Shown: positions 1 to 11,800, counted from the first letter of the stretch. The stretch is 64,000 nt of DNA from Avena insularis (GCA_023614405.1 CM042685.1:235083661-235147660), one strand, 5' to 3'. Notes: generated from the sequence alone by a model not told the origin. Numbers and translations are program-made.

Positions 1-343
1 AAAAAAAGGTTTGTGCTTGCACTCAAAAGCTCCTCTATGGCAGGCGGGCTGCTCATCTAAATCACATCTATAGTTCTACATGAGTAGAGGTACAACTTTT
101 AAATAGCAAATTTTTGTTTGCCATTATTGTGAACAAAGAGTAATCTCTCGTGAGCTTAACTTATATACATAATTGTTGCATTGTCACAGGATTTCCATGA
201 TTTGTATTGGCATTCTGCATCTATTGGTACATATGTTAGATGATAAATCCGTTACAAGCTTCCTGTTTACATGTAGAAATCTCATACGGTAAAACCTGTC
301 TTTGGTTGAAAAAGTTCTACTCAACGTCTAATAAATAAGCATA
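1..343. other. Unassigned low-copy DNA
   Basis: No recognisable gene or transposon. On the plus strand the first 20 codons are open in frame 1 and end in TAA at 58-60, so this could be the tail of a terminal exon, but 19 residues cannot be identified. The rest is AT-rich and looks like untranslated or intergenic sequence. Confidence 0.3.
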
Positions 344-351
344 AATACCAT

Positions 352-744
352 CGGAAATTCACTTTGGCTCCTAGGTGTAGATGCACCCACCACGGAAATG
401 ATGAACTTCAAAATATTTAAAAATTTAGAAAAAATACCCAGGTGTACATGCCGATATTCTAGGTTCGTACACGAAATTTCATGAAAAAAAGATATTTTAT
501 GTGGCTTCTATAAAAAAGACAATTTTCTGTGTTTTAAAATAGCTTGTCGCAAGACATATTTTTGTCTTTTTTACACAGACCCCAAAAAATGTCTTTTAGC
601 CGCAAAAACTTTGTGTGAGAACATATCATGTCCAGATGTACACCCAGAATTTTGTTTCGGATTTTTTCAACATTTTGAAATTCATATAAAATATGTTTTT
701 CATAATAGGTTCATCTAGACCTGGGAGCCAAAATGCCATGTCCG
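352..744. mobile_element. MITE-like TIR element with 8-bp target duplication
   Basis: A 393-bp non-coding element flanked by the direct repeat AATACCAT at 344-351 and 745-752. Its ends are inverted: the left reads CGGA...TTTGGCTCCTAGGTGTAGATG, and the reverse complement of the right reads CGGA...TTTGGCTCCCAGGTCTAGATG, imperfect over about 35 bp. Size, lack of coding capacity, inverted termini and target duplication fit a non-autonomous class II element. An 8-bp duplication is usual for hAT, but the termini do not look like canonical hAT ends, so the superfamily is left open. Confidence 0.7.
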
Positions 745-798
745 AATACCATTCCTTAATTCCTTAAGCGTGGTGTTCACGGCGTGCGCTGAGGCCGC

Positions 799-1831
799 TT
801 GCGGCGTTTTGCCTTTCTTCTGGCGCCGGTGGGACGCGTCTGTCAGTCACACATAATTATGGTTGTTTTGTTTTTCTTCTGTTATTTTCCCACCGACAGT
901 GAGTCTTTTTTCCCGAGTCTCCGCTGTGCTTTGACAATGTCGAGCGGGTTGGATCTCTTGTGCTGGCTCTGTGCGGCGGTTTCCTCGGCGGTATTGGCGG
1001 GTTTCTTAGCGACGGCACGGCTCTGGTTTTTAGGTTTATTTTCCGAAATAATCCTGATTTGTGTTGCTTAGGTCTTCTTCTTCCTCATCTGTTCTTCCCC
1101 ATGGAGGTCGAGGTGGAGGCTTTGGGAGGAGTCCTGGTCGCTGGATTTTTGGTGTGGTTCTCGGCTCTGAATTTGTGGTGCTTGATCCGGAGTTCTTTCC
1201 CCATTCCACTCATCTTCTTCCTTGCTCCCATGGGGCTTGCCGGAACCTTGGGAGTGGTTGGCGGGGATGGCTAGATCGAGGCCATGTCTATCATGTTGAT
1301 GGTCTGGGTTAGTTGGACTCGGCCTGGGGCAAGTGTCATCCTGGGAGTTTCAGCTCTGCTGGTCCAGGCTGCGGCACTGCCGTTCCAGGTGGCCACGACG
1401 ACGGGAATACCTATGGTGAGCGTCAGGTCATGGAGAGGAGGCTGGGCCTCCTATTTCCTATTCTTCTGGCGGACGTCCTGGTGTGGGAGAGATGGAGGAT
1501 GGGAAGGAAGAAGATCTCAGTATTCTCGACAGGACCATGGCTCATTCACCCAGCTCGATCTCCTGGTCGAGCGGCGGTGACTACCTGCCGGACCTTCTGG
1601 CCTAATGGGGACCGTATGCGATCTTCCTCTTAGCTATGCGTAGGCAAGATGGGAGGCAGATCAACTACATCTTGGTGTCTATGTGGTCTTCATCAACAGA
1701 AGTTGTCCCGATTGCTTTGCCTCAACAAGAAGACCATCCAACAGGAAAACAACAACGCCAAATGTGAGGCAAGATGGACATCCTCCATTCAACTCTCTCA
1801 TCCCCCATTGATGCACACATTTGTTCACTAA
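799..1831 (+). other. Degenerate coding-like block, unidentified
   Basis: A G/C-rich stretch, clearly different in base composition from its AT-rich surroundings, with overlapping open frames on the plus strand. One frame stays open from 1061 to 1831 apart from two stops (1310-1312 and 1631-1633). It includes a Gly/Arg-rich run near 1082-1130. I cannot assign a family. It could be a decayed LINE, a captured gene fragment or chance. No start, splice or promoter evidence supports a working gene. Confidence 0.25.
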
Positions 1832-2803
1832 CATGGGTACTGTTGATTGGTACAAGCTGGGTTGCTGGCTCTTATCACTAATGCCATTAATATCTTTATT
1901 GAAATAGTCTTCTGAATAAGTTGATGATTTATGTTGTGTAGTCATCTCGTATTATTGAGAAAATCCAGTTGCTCCCTGATATGAATGTATGGTATCTCAA
2001 CCTATTTAAAATATATTTGAATTCTCAACTGGAAAATGTCATAACATGTGAGTCAGATGGTAGGTACGCGGTACTTTTATCCGTACCCATTTGCTCCTCA
2101 TTCAGTCGACCCATATATGCAGAAGTTGTTTGTAGTGTATTCAGAAGTGTTTTGTAGTTCATTATTTCTGCATTTGTGTGTTGGTCTGATCCTTCCATCA
2201 TAGTTCCATCAACACGAAATAGCTTTGGAAAAGAGGTGAAATAGGGCTGGAAATAAGGAGTTCCTTTTGCTGATATAATCTGCAGCTTGCAACATTATGC
2301 CTTTAGCGCAACTTGCGCACAACTCATGATGTTATAGAGTAAATTTTGAAGTGGACTTAAAATGAAATTCAGCAGTTGCTAATTTACCTTAAAACATGAT
2401 ATAAATGACACTCAATTCTGTTGCGGACACAAATAAATATTTGATATACAACTATTTTTGCACGTCTTCAAGAAAATTGAGCTCGGTTCTTCTATATGTC
2501 TCATAAGGAAATCTCTTCATTTTATTAGCTCCAGATCATGAGATTTTGGATGGTGTGTTAAGATTAAGAAAATGCTAATTGGTTTGCCAAGAGTTTTCAT
2601 GTGTTATAGACGCGTTGTGAAGTGTTTTGTACTGGTGACTTTTTTTCTGATGCCGACTGTACCACAGATGCCGTCTACCTCAGCAGCGCCTCCATTTGAG
2701 TTCGCAGTATATCTGGCTTGCACATTTAAGCAGAGGTACAATGTAGCTTTGTTCTTCATAGAGCATGTATATTTTTGTCCATCAGCTAGGCACATACCTC
2801 TAT
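1832..2803. other. AT-rich unassigned sequence
   Basis: No convincing coding frame, RNA gene or transposon terminus was seen. Base composition and the neighbouring duplications are consistent with intron or intergenic DNA. Confidence 0.4.
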
Positions 2804-3551
2804 ATACCATATCGCTGAGACTGCATCAACATAGCATTTGCATACATAATTAGTCTCATCTTTGTTATAGTTACATTAAGAGGCCAATTCTCTCTTCCCA
2901 CCAGTTTAGGTTTTCTGGTTTGTTGGATGATCATCTGACGTTGTATGGGCATGTGGTCTAATGCTAAAATGATACCTAACCACTGAACAATGAAGTTCCA
3001 ACAACACTTGGAGGTTGTTATGTTATATTTTTTGAGCCAAAAAAACTGTGTTCTGTCATTTCATAGTCTATGGTTCTCAAATTGTTAGTGGAATTATTTG
3101 CCAGCTGATATATATGACAATATTACATCAAATGCTGATGTTATAGTATATGTCCTTTTGTATTTGTTGTTTACCATATCGCTGAGACTGCATCAACATA
3201 GCATTTGCATACCTAATTATTCTCATCTTTGTTATTCGTTATGGTATCATTACATTAAGAGGCCAATTCTATCTTCCTACCAGTTTAGGTTTTCTGGTCT
3301 GTTGGATGATCATCTGACGTTGTATGGCCATGTGGTCTAATGCTAAAATGATACCTAACCACTGAACAATGAAGTTCCAACAACACTTGGAGGTTGTTAT
3401 GTTATATTTTTTTAGCCAAAAAAACTGTGTTCTGTCATTTCATAGTCTGTGGTTCTTAAATTGTTTGTGGAATTATTTGTTAGCTGATATATATGACAAT
3501 ATTACATCAAATGCTGATGCCACAGTATATGTCCTTTTGTATTTGTTGTTT
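2804..3551. repeat. Tandem duplication, two ~370-bp copies
   Basis: Copy 1 (2804-3171) and copy 2 (3172-3551) align end to end. Both begin ACCATATCGCTGAGACTGC and end TTTTGTATTTGTTGTTT. The offset is 367 bp at the left and 379 bp at the right, because copy 2 has a 12-bp insertion near 3236-3250. Differences are scattered single bases, so the duplication is fairly recent. No coding frame is shared. Confidence 0.9.
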
Positions 3552-3706
3552 TGAAATCTAAGTTTTTTTACAAGAAAATTGATCACGACTTTGTTGCTTT
3601 GTAGCTAATGTTCTTCATCGTTGAACATATGTAGTTTCAGTTTTGCAGTTAGAATGCATATTGGGGACTGGACACTAAAGACAGTGCAATAGTGCGTGCA
3701 ATGGCT

Positions 3707-4080
3707 TGAATATGCCATGATACTTGGTGTTGATATCTTCGTTCTTCCTTTTTTCTATACAACTGGGATTACCCTTTTCAAAGGAAACAAAAATCACAAT
3801 GCATATGTTTCAGCTGAGTCTAGCTGAAGTGATGTGTAGGCTAGGTTTTGTTTGGATATAGCGATATGGTGGTGTGCAATTTATAGTTGAAAAGAATCAA
3901 TATACCATGCTACTTGGTATTCAAATCTTGGTTCTGCCTTTTGTACAAGTGGGATTGCCCTTTTCGAATGGAACAAAAATCACAATTCATATGTTTCAGA
4001 GTACAGTTGAAGTGATGTGTAGGCTAGGTTCTGTTCTGGTATAGCGCTACGCTAGGATGGTGTGCAAATTAATGTTAAAA
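3707..4080. repeat. Diverged tandem duplication, two ~190-bp copies
   Basis: Copy 1 (3707-3896) and copy 2 (3897-4080) share blocks such as TACTTGGT, GGAACAAAAATCACAAT-type and GAAGTGATGTGTAGGCTAG. Copy 2 has small deletions and more substitutions than the 2804-3551 pair, so it is older. Non-coding. Confidence 0.75.
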
Positions 4081-4364
4081 AATAATTTTGCATATTGCTC
4101 CCAATGAAAAGATCCTTACATATGAATTTAACACTCCTTCCAAAAAAATCACAATCATTGCTATTGTTAACAGCTTCACCTTTTCCGCTATGAGATAGAG
4201 GTCAGTTTTTCCATTGCCTAAAACTTTAAATATTCTCAGTGTGGTGTTCTACTCTTATTTAACAATGGTGTTTGATTATCTGGATAAGAAAAGTTGGGGT
4301 GTAGGTCACCACAACTCTACAGTTATAATTCATTTGATTTACCTTTTTTCTGTTGTCTATCAGA

Positions 4365-4638
4365 GATGGAGTGTTGCTAACAGAAGACCAACTGTCCATA
4401 CAGGTAATTGTTGTCATCGAATCACCGGCCTGGCATATCTTACTTGCATTTAATATTGTATATACTTTGTTCGATCACATGAACTCATGTTTTATACTAT
4501 CTTTTTTTTTACCAGGAGACCCTTAAGAATGTCGCCGCAAAATCAGGTCAAGGCTGTGATATAGCATCTTTGGACGGATCTAGGATTTTTGAGTATTTTG
4601 ACATTCAAGCACGGCAGATAGTTGCCATATACGCCTGA
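4365..4638 (+). pseudogene. Two terminal exons of an unidentified host-like gene
   Basis: Exon a (4365-4403) follows a pyrimidine-rich acceptor ending TATCAG (the A at 4364 completes the previous codon) and stops at donor CAG|GTAATT. Exon b (4516-4638) follows T-rich TTTTTTTTTTACCAG and ends in TGA. Joined, they read one frame of 54 codons: DGVLLTEDQLSIQ, then ETLKNVAAKSGQG, ending ARQIVAIYA. Matching phase across the 112-bp intron, good splice sites, a balanced amino acid mix and a downstream AATAAA make chance unlikely. I do not recognise the family. Upstream exons were not located, so it may be the 3' end of a gene starting outside the window, or a captured fragment, given the Helitron-like end 0.8 kb downstream. 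Confidence 0.5.
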
Positions 4639-4675
4639 TATTCTTATTATGTCCAGTTGAGTGTTGACAGCACAA

Positions 4676-4681
4676 AATAAA
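4676..4681 (+). terminator. Candidate poly(A) signal
   Basis: AATAAA lies 38 bp after the TGA of the exon pair ending at 4638. It is a plausible plant near-upstream element, but the hexamer is common in AT-rich DNA. Confidence 0.35.
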
Positions 4682-5411
4682 GGGATGATCTGCTGTTGTT
4701 GTTTCTTCATGGTGATTCTCTTACAAGACACTCAGCATATTGATGTGCCTCACTTGTGCTAGCTCCAGTTGTGTGGCCGTGCATGTCGTGCCTGTTGGAA
4801 AATATAACTACATCATGTGTACATATTGATTATTTTTTATATCAGTTTACCTTTATAATGTACTATCATTTACTACATATTAAAAATATGTTGTATATCC
4901 TTCAAATTACTCATTGATAGTCCATTGATTTTAGGTGTGATACTTTCCATCCAGTATTAGGCTAGGACCAATGCTGATAGGTTACATTAAGGTATATACT
5001 TTATTTTGCAGTCCTGCAGAGTATAGATCGGTTGCCACTGATAATTTTTTAGTTATTATTTAATCAATTAGCTCATGTCGTAGTGCTTCAGTAGTGTTTT
5101 TCCTCTTATTTTCCTTTTATATAATTGAACAAGAAATCATGTAGGATCTGCTGATTTGAAGTTTAACATATGTCTGCTTCAAAGGCTGATTAAACTAAAT
5201 TCTTGTCGAGTTGCTATTGTCTTATTATCCGAAGGAATTCATATTGGGTTGTCAACTCTGTGACAAAGCGTGTCTATCTGCCTATTTAGTTTATAGGTTT
5301 TATTACTAAAAATAAAAAATGTGTTACAGTCTACCATGTCTATTATTAATAAAACACGTGGTTGCTCTCAAAAAGACGCAGCCTAACACATAGTACCGGG
5401 ACGCAATGTAG
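4682..5411. other. Unassigned sequence before the Helitron-like end
   Basis: AT-rich with no coding frame. It could be the 3' flank of the exon pair or internal non-coding DNA of a Helitron whose 3' end is at 5442. Confidence 0.3.
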
Positions 5412-5442
5412 CCGGCGCGGTGAAGCGCGGTTCTTCATCTAG
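5412..5442 (+). mobile_element. Helitron-like 3' terminus
   Basis: An imperfect hairpin, CCG(G)CGC loop GCGCGG at 5412-5430, is followed eight bases later by CTAG at 5439-5442 and then T. Helitron 3' ends have a short GC-rich hairpin just before CTRR, with insertion between A and T. The 5' TC end was not located, so the body length is unknown. It may include the exon pair at 4365-4638. Confidence 0.45.
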
Positions 5443-6155
5443 TTTCCCATATGCGGTCTAGAATTAATATGTCTAGGAGGGTTTATTTGAATCCTAGCAA
5501 ATACCAGGATGAGACACGCACTTGTGGCTGGCCGTCCGTTGTACGTGTACAAATCGGTGAGGTCGGGCCGGACTCTAGCTTGCTCTGAAGTATTCTAATT
5601 AGTAGATAAGCTTCAATCTTAACCGACCTGGGAGGCCGTGGAAATCACGTTAGCTCTCCCCACCGCCTCGGATGGCTGCCTATATAAGCTAGTGTGGCCA
5701 AATGAAAAAGAAAAGGAGAGAGGAGACGCAAGGAACCCTCAGAGACCGGGCGCACGCAAGCAGGAGCTATGCACGACGCACACAGCTAGGCTTGAGATCT
5801 AATCTCAAGCGACGTCGAGTGTATCGCTCTCTCCTGAGAATGATCCGAGGCGTACGTACACGTTGCAGGCCGACCGATTTGCGGCGAAGAGCGTTTAGAC
5901 CATGGCCGGCGTCATTTTTCCCGATAGTAAGAGTTGGTGCTAATATTTTGGTCTTATTATTGCACCTAGCATGGTGGCACGGGTCGGCCAAGACACGGCG
6001 TATACCGTCCATGGGCATAAGCGTGCCTACGCACGATCCTATCCAGCCTCATCCATTCTTCCCCTCGAGCGTCGCCGTTGAGCGACAGGGGGGCCGAACT
6101 CGGCCGCAACGAGGGCATCGTCTATCGGAGCTCGCCTACGCGAGGCTCTAAAACA
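5443..6155. other. Low-copy region, no supported gene
   Basis: Mixed-composition DNA between the Helitron-like end and the copia LTR. A frame of 149 codons (5702-6151) is Arg-rich and starts only about 15 bp after the TATA-like site, so it is not credible as a protein. AAACA at 6151-6155 would be the target duplication of the copia element that follows. Confidence 0.35.
5680..5688 (+). promoter_or_regulatory. TATA-like box
   Basis: CTATATAAG lies in a GC-richer context, the only good core promoter match before the first LTR. No identifiable transcript follows before the copia insertion, so it may be a relic promoter interrupted by the transposon. Confidence 0.3.
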
Positions 6156-7176
6156 TGTTGGAGTATTAGGCATAATTTTCATGATTAATTCAAAAATATA
6201 AATCATGACAACAGTAGCTACAATCACGTGAACCTCTAACATACTAGATGTATTGATCAGCATGAACAGTAGCAGATTATACACACTAACAGCCATAGTA
6301 AAACAACAGATCTGTTGACGGTGTACATACTGATCGGTTGTCGATGTAGTCGCTGTTGGTGTAGTAGCTTATCGAAGAAGTCGATGTTGAAGACGACGCA
6401 CACGAGGTCCGGCTTGACGACCGGGAAGACGCGCCGTGATGAAGAACTTGAGCAGTCGCGCGGAGCGCTTCCCAAAAACCTTATTCGCCCTCTCCCGTGC
6501 AGGATCACAAAGGCGAGTGGTTCCGGAGACCTGCTCACCCTAGCGCCGGTGCACACCGACAAGCGGGATGGAGTAGACTACGGTGGCGGCGCAAGCAGAG
6601 AGGATGGCAAAACCCTAGATTGGTTTGGTGTCGTACATTGTGGAAGCCGCACAGGCGTTTATATAGAGCGGCTCGAAAATCCCGTACATGACACGAACTG
6701 GACAAAGCCCACGTCGCGCATGTTTAGGTCGGTTATAGAATAGCCAACGATCCGGGAGCGACCCGAATCCGCTAACTGTTGACACGTCTGTCTAACCGCA
6801 CACATTTTCCTAAGCAGCAAAAAAAAACTCAACTCGGCGAGATTCCCGCAACCCGCGGCGCGCGCGTCGGGACAAGGCGAGGCAGGCGAACGTGCGTGCA
6901 AGCGACGGCGTCGTCGGAGGAGGAGCGCGCGTGTAGCTCTCTTATTGTCACTCACTTACAAAGTGGTGCAACACTCCATCTTATAAGGTGGTGCAACTCT
7001 CCTTCAACTTCCCATGTGGGACTAAACTTTAGCTCCCACAGCTCTTGCCACACACATGTGAGCTGCCACCAACTTGGGCCAAATCACATATGGGCTTTCA
7101 CATACATGGGCTTTGAGATTTAGGGAAAATCTGAAATCACACATGAGTCTAATGATTTAACCCATTATTTCTAACA
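6156..7176 (-). repeat. 3' LTR of the minus-strand copia element
   Basis: Read on the minus strand it starts TGTTAGAAATAATGGG and ends ATACTCCAACA (TG...CA), 1021 bp. It is preceded by a polypurine tract on that strand and followed by flank AAACA. The partner 5' LTR is not in the window. Confidence 0.85.
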
Positions 7177-7190
7177 ATCCCCCACCAGAT
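7177..7190 (-). other. Polypurine tract of the minus-strand copia
   Basis: On the minus strand ATCTGGTGGGGGAT abuts the LTR start TGTTAG. This is the plus-strand primer site and fixes the LTR boundary at 7176. Confidence 0.75.
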
Positions 7191-7765
7191 ATTTGAAGAT
7201 TTGCCAATCCTTGCTACTTGTTTATATACCAGTGTTTCAGCAGAGACTGTTAAGTTAAACTTCCGCCTAGAATCTTGTACTACATCTATCAACAACTTGA
7301 ACAATGGACGAACCTTGAATTGCAAGTTTTGTGCCAATAGATTTCACTCAAAATCATAACTAGTACCTGGCTGCCAGTAGCCTACCCTGCGGGTTGGAGC
7401 ATATGCATCATACTCCCTGGTCTCTTCATGAGTTTACTAGAGATCACCCAAGTCTCATAGACCACGACATTTACAGTCGAGCTCATATAGGTGTGTTCTT
7501 TCAAGAATGCCCTGTAGGACATCATATTTGCTAGTTAAAGCCAATAGAAACACATTAAGGCATGTTGCCAACCTGCCTTACAGATTATGAGAGTTATGCA
7601 TCTTCACATAGAGAGGATTATAAAATACTCTCCTCAGTCCACCCACAAGCTTGTTCTTCCCAGGTCCTAATTCATGGGATCTCCGATCACATAGGTTGGG
7701 TTACCACTAGGTGTGACATCCATGGGTCTCAACCCCATCTCCCTCGATGCACTTTCTATCACATT

Positions 7766-8140
7766 TCATGATAGTCCTTCTGTAAAGGGATCTACCAGGT
7801 TTTTGTCTGTTTGAATATACGTAACAGTTGTTACTCCGGAGTTTCTCAATTTCCTAACAGACTTCAAACGTCTCTTCACATGTCTTGATGACTTCGAGTT
7901 ATCCTTAGAATTGTTCACTTTGATAATAACAGTTTGATTGTCACAATTCAAAAGGATTGCTGGCACAAGTTTCTCAATCACAGGCAAGTCCATCAAGAGC
8001 TCACGCAGCCATTCTGACTCAATAGTGGCTGTGTCTAAAGCAGTAAGCTCTGCTTCCATAGTTGACCTCGTCAATATGGTCTGTCTATGGGATCTCCATG
8101 ACACTGCACCACCTCCAAGGGTAAACACATACCCGCTCAT
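7766..8140 (-). pseudogene. copia RNase H domain
   Basis: This encodes the C-terminal part of copia polyprotein, the RNase H that removes the RNA strand during reverse transcription. Visible features are [14 protein letters not shown], the acidic [10 protein letters not shown] segment and CDNQTVIIK, all characteristic of copia RNase H, and a terminal DPFTEGLS like the usual 'D.FTK.L' end. It is out of frame with the upstream reverse transcriptase piece, with stops between them, so the polyprotein is broken. Confidence 0.85.
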
Positions 8141-8256
8141 GGCGTAGAGTTCATCAACGTCAGAGATCTAGTTTGAATCACTATATCCTTCAAGCACAGT
8201 GCCCTGAATAGTGAATCCCATAGCTCATTGTACCACATAGATAGCGCATGACCCTC

Positions 8257-8880
8257 TCAAGTGCCCTGATCAATACCCGGGTTAGAAATGAACCTACTCA
8301 ACTTGCTCACAGCAAAAGAGATATCAGGTCTTGTAGTGCTTGCTAAGTACATGAGAGAACCAACAACTTGTGAATATTTCAGCTGATTTGTTGGTTCCTT
8401 CTTATTCTTTGGTAATGTCAAACTAGGATCATAGGATGTTGGAGAAGTCTTGCCATAATTAAAGCCAAATCGGCTCAAGACCTTCTCAACATAATGAGAT
8501 TGCGTTAAAGTAATCCCATTCTCGTTCTTAATAAGCTTGATGTTCAGTATCGCATCAGCCTCTCCCAGATCTTTCATATCAAAACTCTTTGCCAGGAAAG
8601 ACTTGACTTCATTTACCACTTTCATGTTTGTACCAAAGATCAGAATGTCATCCACGTACAAACATAATATAACACTATCGCCCCCACCATGGCGATAGTA
8701 AACACACCTATCAACCTCATTAATGACAAAGCCAGCAGAAAGTAGAGTTCTGTCAAACTTCTCATGCCATTGCTTAGGTGCTTGATTCAGGTCATATAAA
8801 TTTTTTAATAACTTACACACCTTTGTCTCTTCACCTTTTACCACAACCCCATCCGACTGATCTATATAGATCTCCTCTTC
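8257..8880 (-). pseudogene. copia reverse transcriptase, partial
   Basis: Reverse transcriptase palm and thumb of a Ty1/copia polyprotein. It shows KLLKNLYDLNQAPKQWHEKF (usually LYGLKQAP), the catalytic YVDDILIFG and the conserved RPDISFAVSKLSRF. Coding begins abruptly at 8880 with EEEIYIDQSDG, where the Tekay-like LTR cut the gene. Apparent coding beyond 8880 on this strand is LTR sequence, not copia. Frameshift and stops follow before the RNase H domain. Confidence 0.9.
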
Positions 8881-11800
8881 TGTTACATCCCAAAATTTTC
8901 CAAATTTTGAAATGTGAAAAATAAATAAACAATTGTTGATTTTCAGGGTGAGAAGAAACTTTTTGATTCCAATTGGAAACATCCAAACCTATTTTGATCA
9001 AATAAAAATCCTAAAGGGATTTAAAAAGAAAACAATTAATAAAGAAAGTTTTAATAATTGGAATCACTATTTTTGGATCTTTTAATAAAAAGATTTGGTT
9101 TTCATAAGCAAAGTAGAATTAATAAATAAGGATTATTTTATAAAGCCAAATTAGATCTTGGCCAAGCTTTTGAAATAAAATATTTCTATTTGATAAAAAG
9201 AGTAAATGTTTATTTAAATAAAATAATGAGGATTTATTAATATCCAATTTTATTAAAGTAAAGGCTTTTCCATTTTAAATAAACACTAAAACTTGTTAAT
9301 TTATTTTAAATAAGATTTCCAAGTGTTTTTGTTTTTCAAATGAAACCTACTGAAAAGGTTTTGGTATTATTTAGATTTCAAATAGAGTTTTTAAATAAAT
9401 TAAACCTTATTTGAAATAAAGACTAAGGTCTTTTTATTTTAATTAATAATAGATCCTAGAAGAATAAAAGTATTATTTTATTTTGGACATTGGAATATGT
9501 TTTTAAACAGAAATAAAATCAATACAAAGTTTGGTGGTGGTTTGAATTGATCTGTTGTTTGAATTATTTGTTTGAAAATCAAAATAGAAATTCAAATAGA
9601 AAAAGAAAAATCTTTCTGTATAAAAAAATGAAACAAACTCAGCCCAGCAGCGCAGCCCACCAGCTCTCACCCGCGGTGAACCGTTTTTCACTGAGTAATC
9701 AACCCGTGAAGTCACAGACAAGTGGACCCCACTCTTTCTCTCCCTCTCTCGCAGACAACTAGGCCCCACGCCACGTCCCCCTCGCCGTTTCTGCCTTGAT
9801 TGCGGCGATCAATTCGCATCAATGGAGGCGTTAATCTCTCCAACGTCTACGCCCTCTTAATCTCCTGACACTCCTCTCCATTTCCCCTCAACCCTCACAC
9901 GACCGGAGCCACCGGGCTGCACGAATTCCACGCTCACACCTTCTCTGCTCCGACGAGGTTTTCCGTCGATTCCGGCGCCGACCAACCACCCCTCGCCTCC
10001 TCAACCACACTAGCATGCTCCCCATTCCCTGACGCTTCTCTCTGCACCCACGGCTTGCCCGCGCATGCACCGTAGCGTCGGCAACCTCGACACCGAGCGC
10101 CACCGTCTTTTACCGTTTCTCCGGCGAGCTCTCCCTGGTAAGCTCAGACCGCCCCAGCACCTCCCGATGATGCTCTTGTACTCCCCACGCTCTCCCGCGT
10201 CTAACCGTATGCTCCGCTTGACTTAGGGTGACCTGCAGCTCCGTCCCCGTCGACATCCAGAGCCGCCCGACGCCGTCTCCGACGAGCAATCCCCTTCGTT
10301 CCTGAGCGCCCCTCGCCAAGCCGACCACACGTTGAGCTTCAGCATCTCCCTGCGAGCACGGTGAGCTACTTCCCTCCTTCCCTTGCGTCCTGTATCGCCG
10401 GCTCCGCCGTAGCCAGAGCGTGCGCCGCCGCTAGCGCCGCCAGGCAATGGTCAAACGCACTGCGTCCGTTAGATATTGATCTAGTGGCTGTGATTAGAAC
10501 TTAGACGAAGGGGTATCACTCGATCTGCACCGTACAATCTAAATAAGATCCTGCGGTCAGAACAGCTCGATCCACCCGAAGCGGTACCGTCCAATAGAAA
10601 CACGCCGCGTGGCACTGGTTTCGATTTAAAAACAGATAATGTTCTATTAGAATTACAAACTTGTAAAATTCATAACTTTAGTTCTACACGTCCAAATTTT
10701 GCAAATTTTATATCAATGGATTCAGCAGAACAAGTACTTTACAACCATGCACTTTGTTTAATGTTTTGCTTCTGGAAAATTGGTTGAAATTGCAAAAACT
10801 TGTGTAGGCATAATTTGAATATAAAAATTGTTCTAGATATAATTTTAAGGTGAAATCTTTGCAAAATGGTTTGTTTTGAACCTACTGACCATAGGAACCA
10901 ACTTATGGATTTAAAAATGTATTTTGTGAAGTTAAGGAATAAATATTTGAGTTAGCACATTTCTAGTCAAATAAAAATATTGTTTTTGGTTTAGAAATGA
11001 TTTTTGAGTAAAACCTTTGGGAAATGATTTGATTCAAACCTTATGACCCTAAACACCAAGTTTTGAGAATTAAAATATATTTGGTGAACCCTTTAAAGAA
11101 TATTGCTTTGCTAAAATCATTTTCAACCACATAAAATATGGATTTGATTTAAAAATGGTTTATAGATAAAACCTTTTGCAAATGGTTTTACCACCTTTGT
11201 AAATGACCAATGTGAGCTTGAAAATGTTTAGAGCCTAATAAAAACCACTTTTCTAAATAAAACTATCTTTTGCATGCTTGCATGCATGACCTTGTTTCTA
11301 TTATTTTATGTGTGATAAATTGTTTGAATGCTAGTTGAAATATATGTTTGCTTGATTGAATTGTAGTGAAGTTAGAAGAGTGTGATATTTGCAAGATCAA
11401 GAAGTGAACCAACATTCTCTACTAAAAAGGCAAGTGACTCTATCATCCAAGTCCTACTATTTTCAATACACTTAGTGGATTTTGTAACATGCATGGAAAG
11501 GACTACTATATTTTATGCTATGCTAAATCCTAATAGGATACCCTTATATCTCCCCTAGTGGAAACATTGTACTTGTAGTAAGCTTACGCCCTGCTATATA
11601 TTGGGATGGGATTCATGATATGAATATATGAAGTGTTGGAAAGATATATATTTTATATAATAAAACAAGTACTCAATGAACCACCTGGGTGGACAAGGAT
11701 ACTCAAGATTGGAAAAGGTGGCAACAAAAGGAACCATGTTTATATGGCCATCTCTTTTTGTATGTGCACTAGAAGAAAACCACCCAGGGACTTAGAGATT

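Larger units (their letters stand above)
6156..8880 (-). mobile_element. Ty1/copia element, 3' half
   Basis: Minus-strand order is reverse transcriptase, RNase H, a non-coding tail, polypurine tract, 3' LTR. The upstream part of the element (gag, protease, integrase, 5' LTR) is missing because the Tekay-like element inserted at 8880/8881, inside the reverse transcriptase gene. The rest should lie to the right of the whole nest, outside the window. The stretch 7191-7765 is its 3' untranslated region. Confidence 0.9.

Noticed and set aside
5702..6151. 149-codon open frame after a TATA-like box
   Set aside because: It starts about 15 bp after the TATA, before any likely transcript start, is Arg-rich with no domain, and ends beside the copia insertion. 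Treated as chance in GC-rich DNA.
6315..6743. Several 60-140 codon frames in the copia LTR region
   Set aside because: They lie inside an LTR on both strands, without domains.
8881..8982. Apparent N-terminal extension of the copia reverse transcriptase frame
   Set aside because: Bases 8881-8982 are the start of the Tekay-like LTR (identical to 14543 onward). The overlap of open frame is accidental.
10110..10447. GC-rich open frames on both strands in LTR blocks (also 15600-16160, 56900-57800, 62500-63500)
   Set aside because: GC-rich LTR sequence has few stops in all frames. Frames differ between LTR copies.
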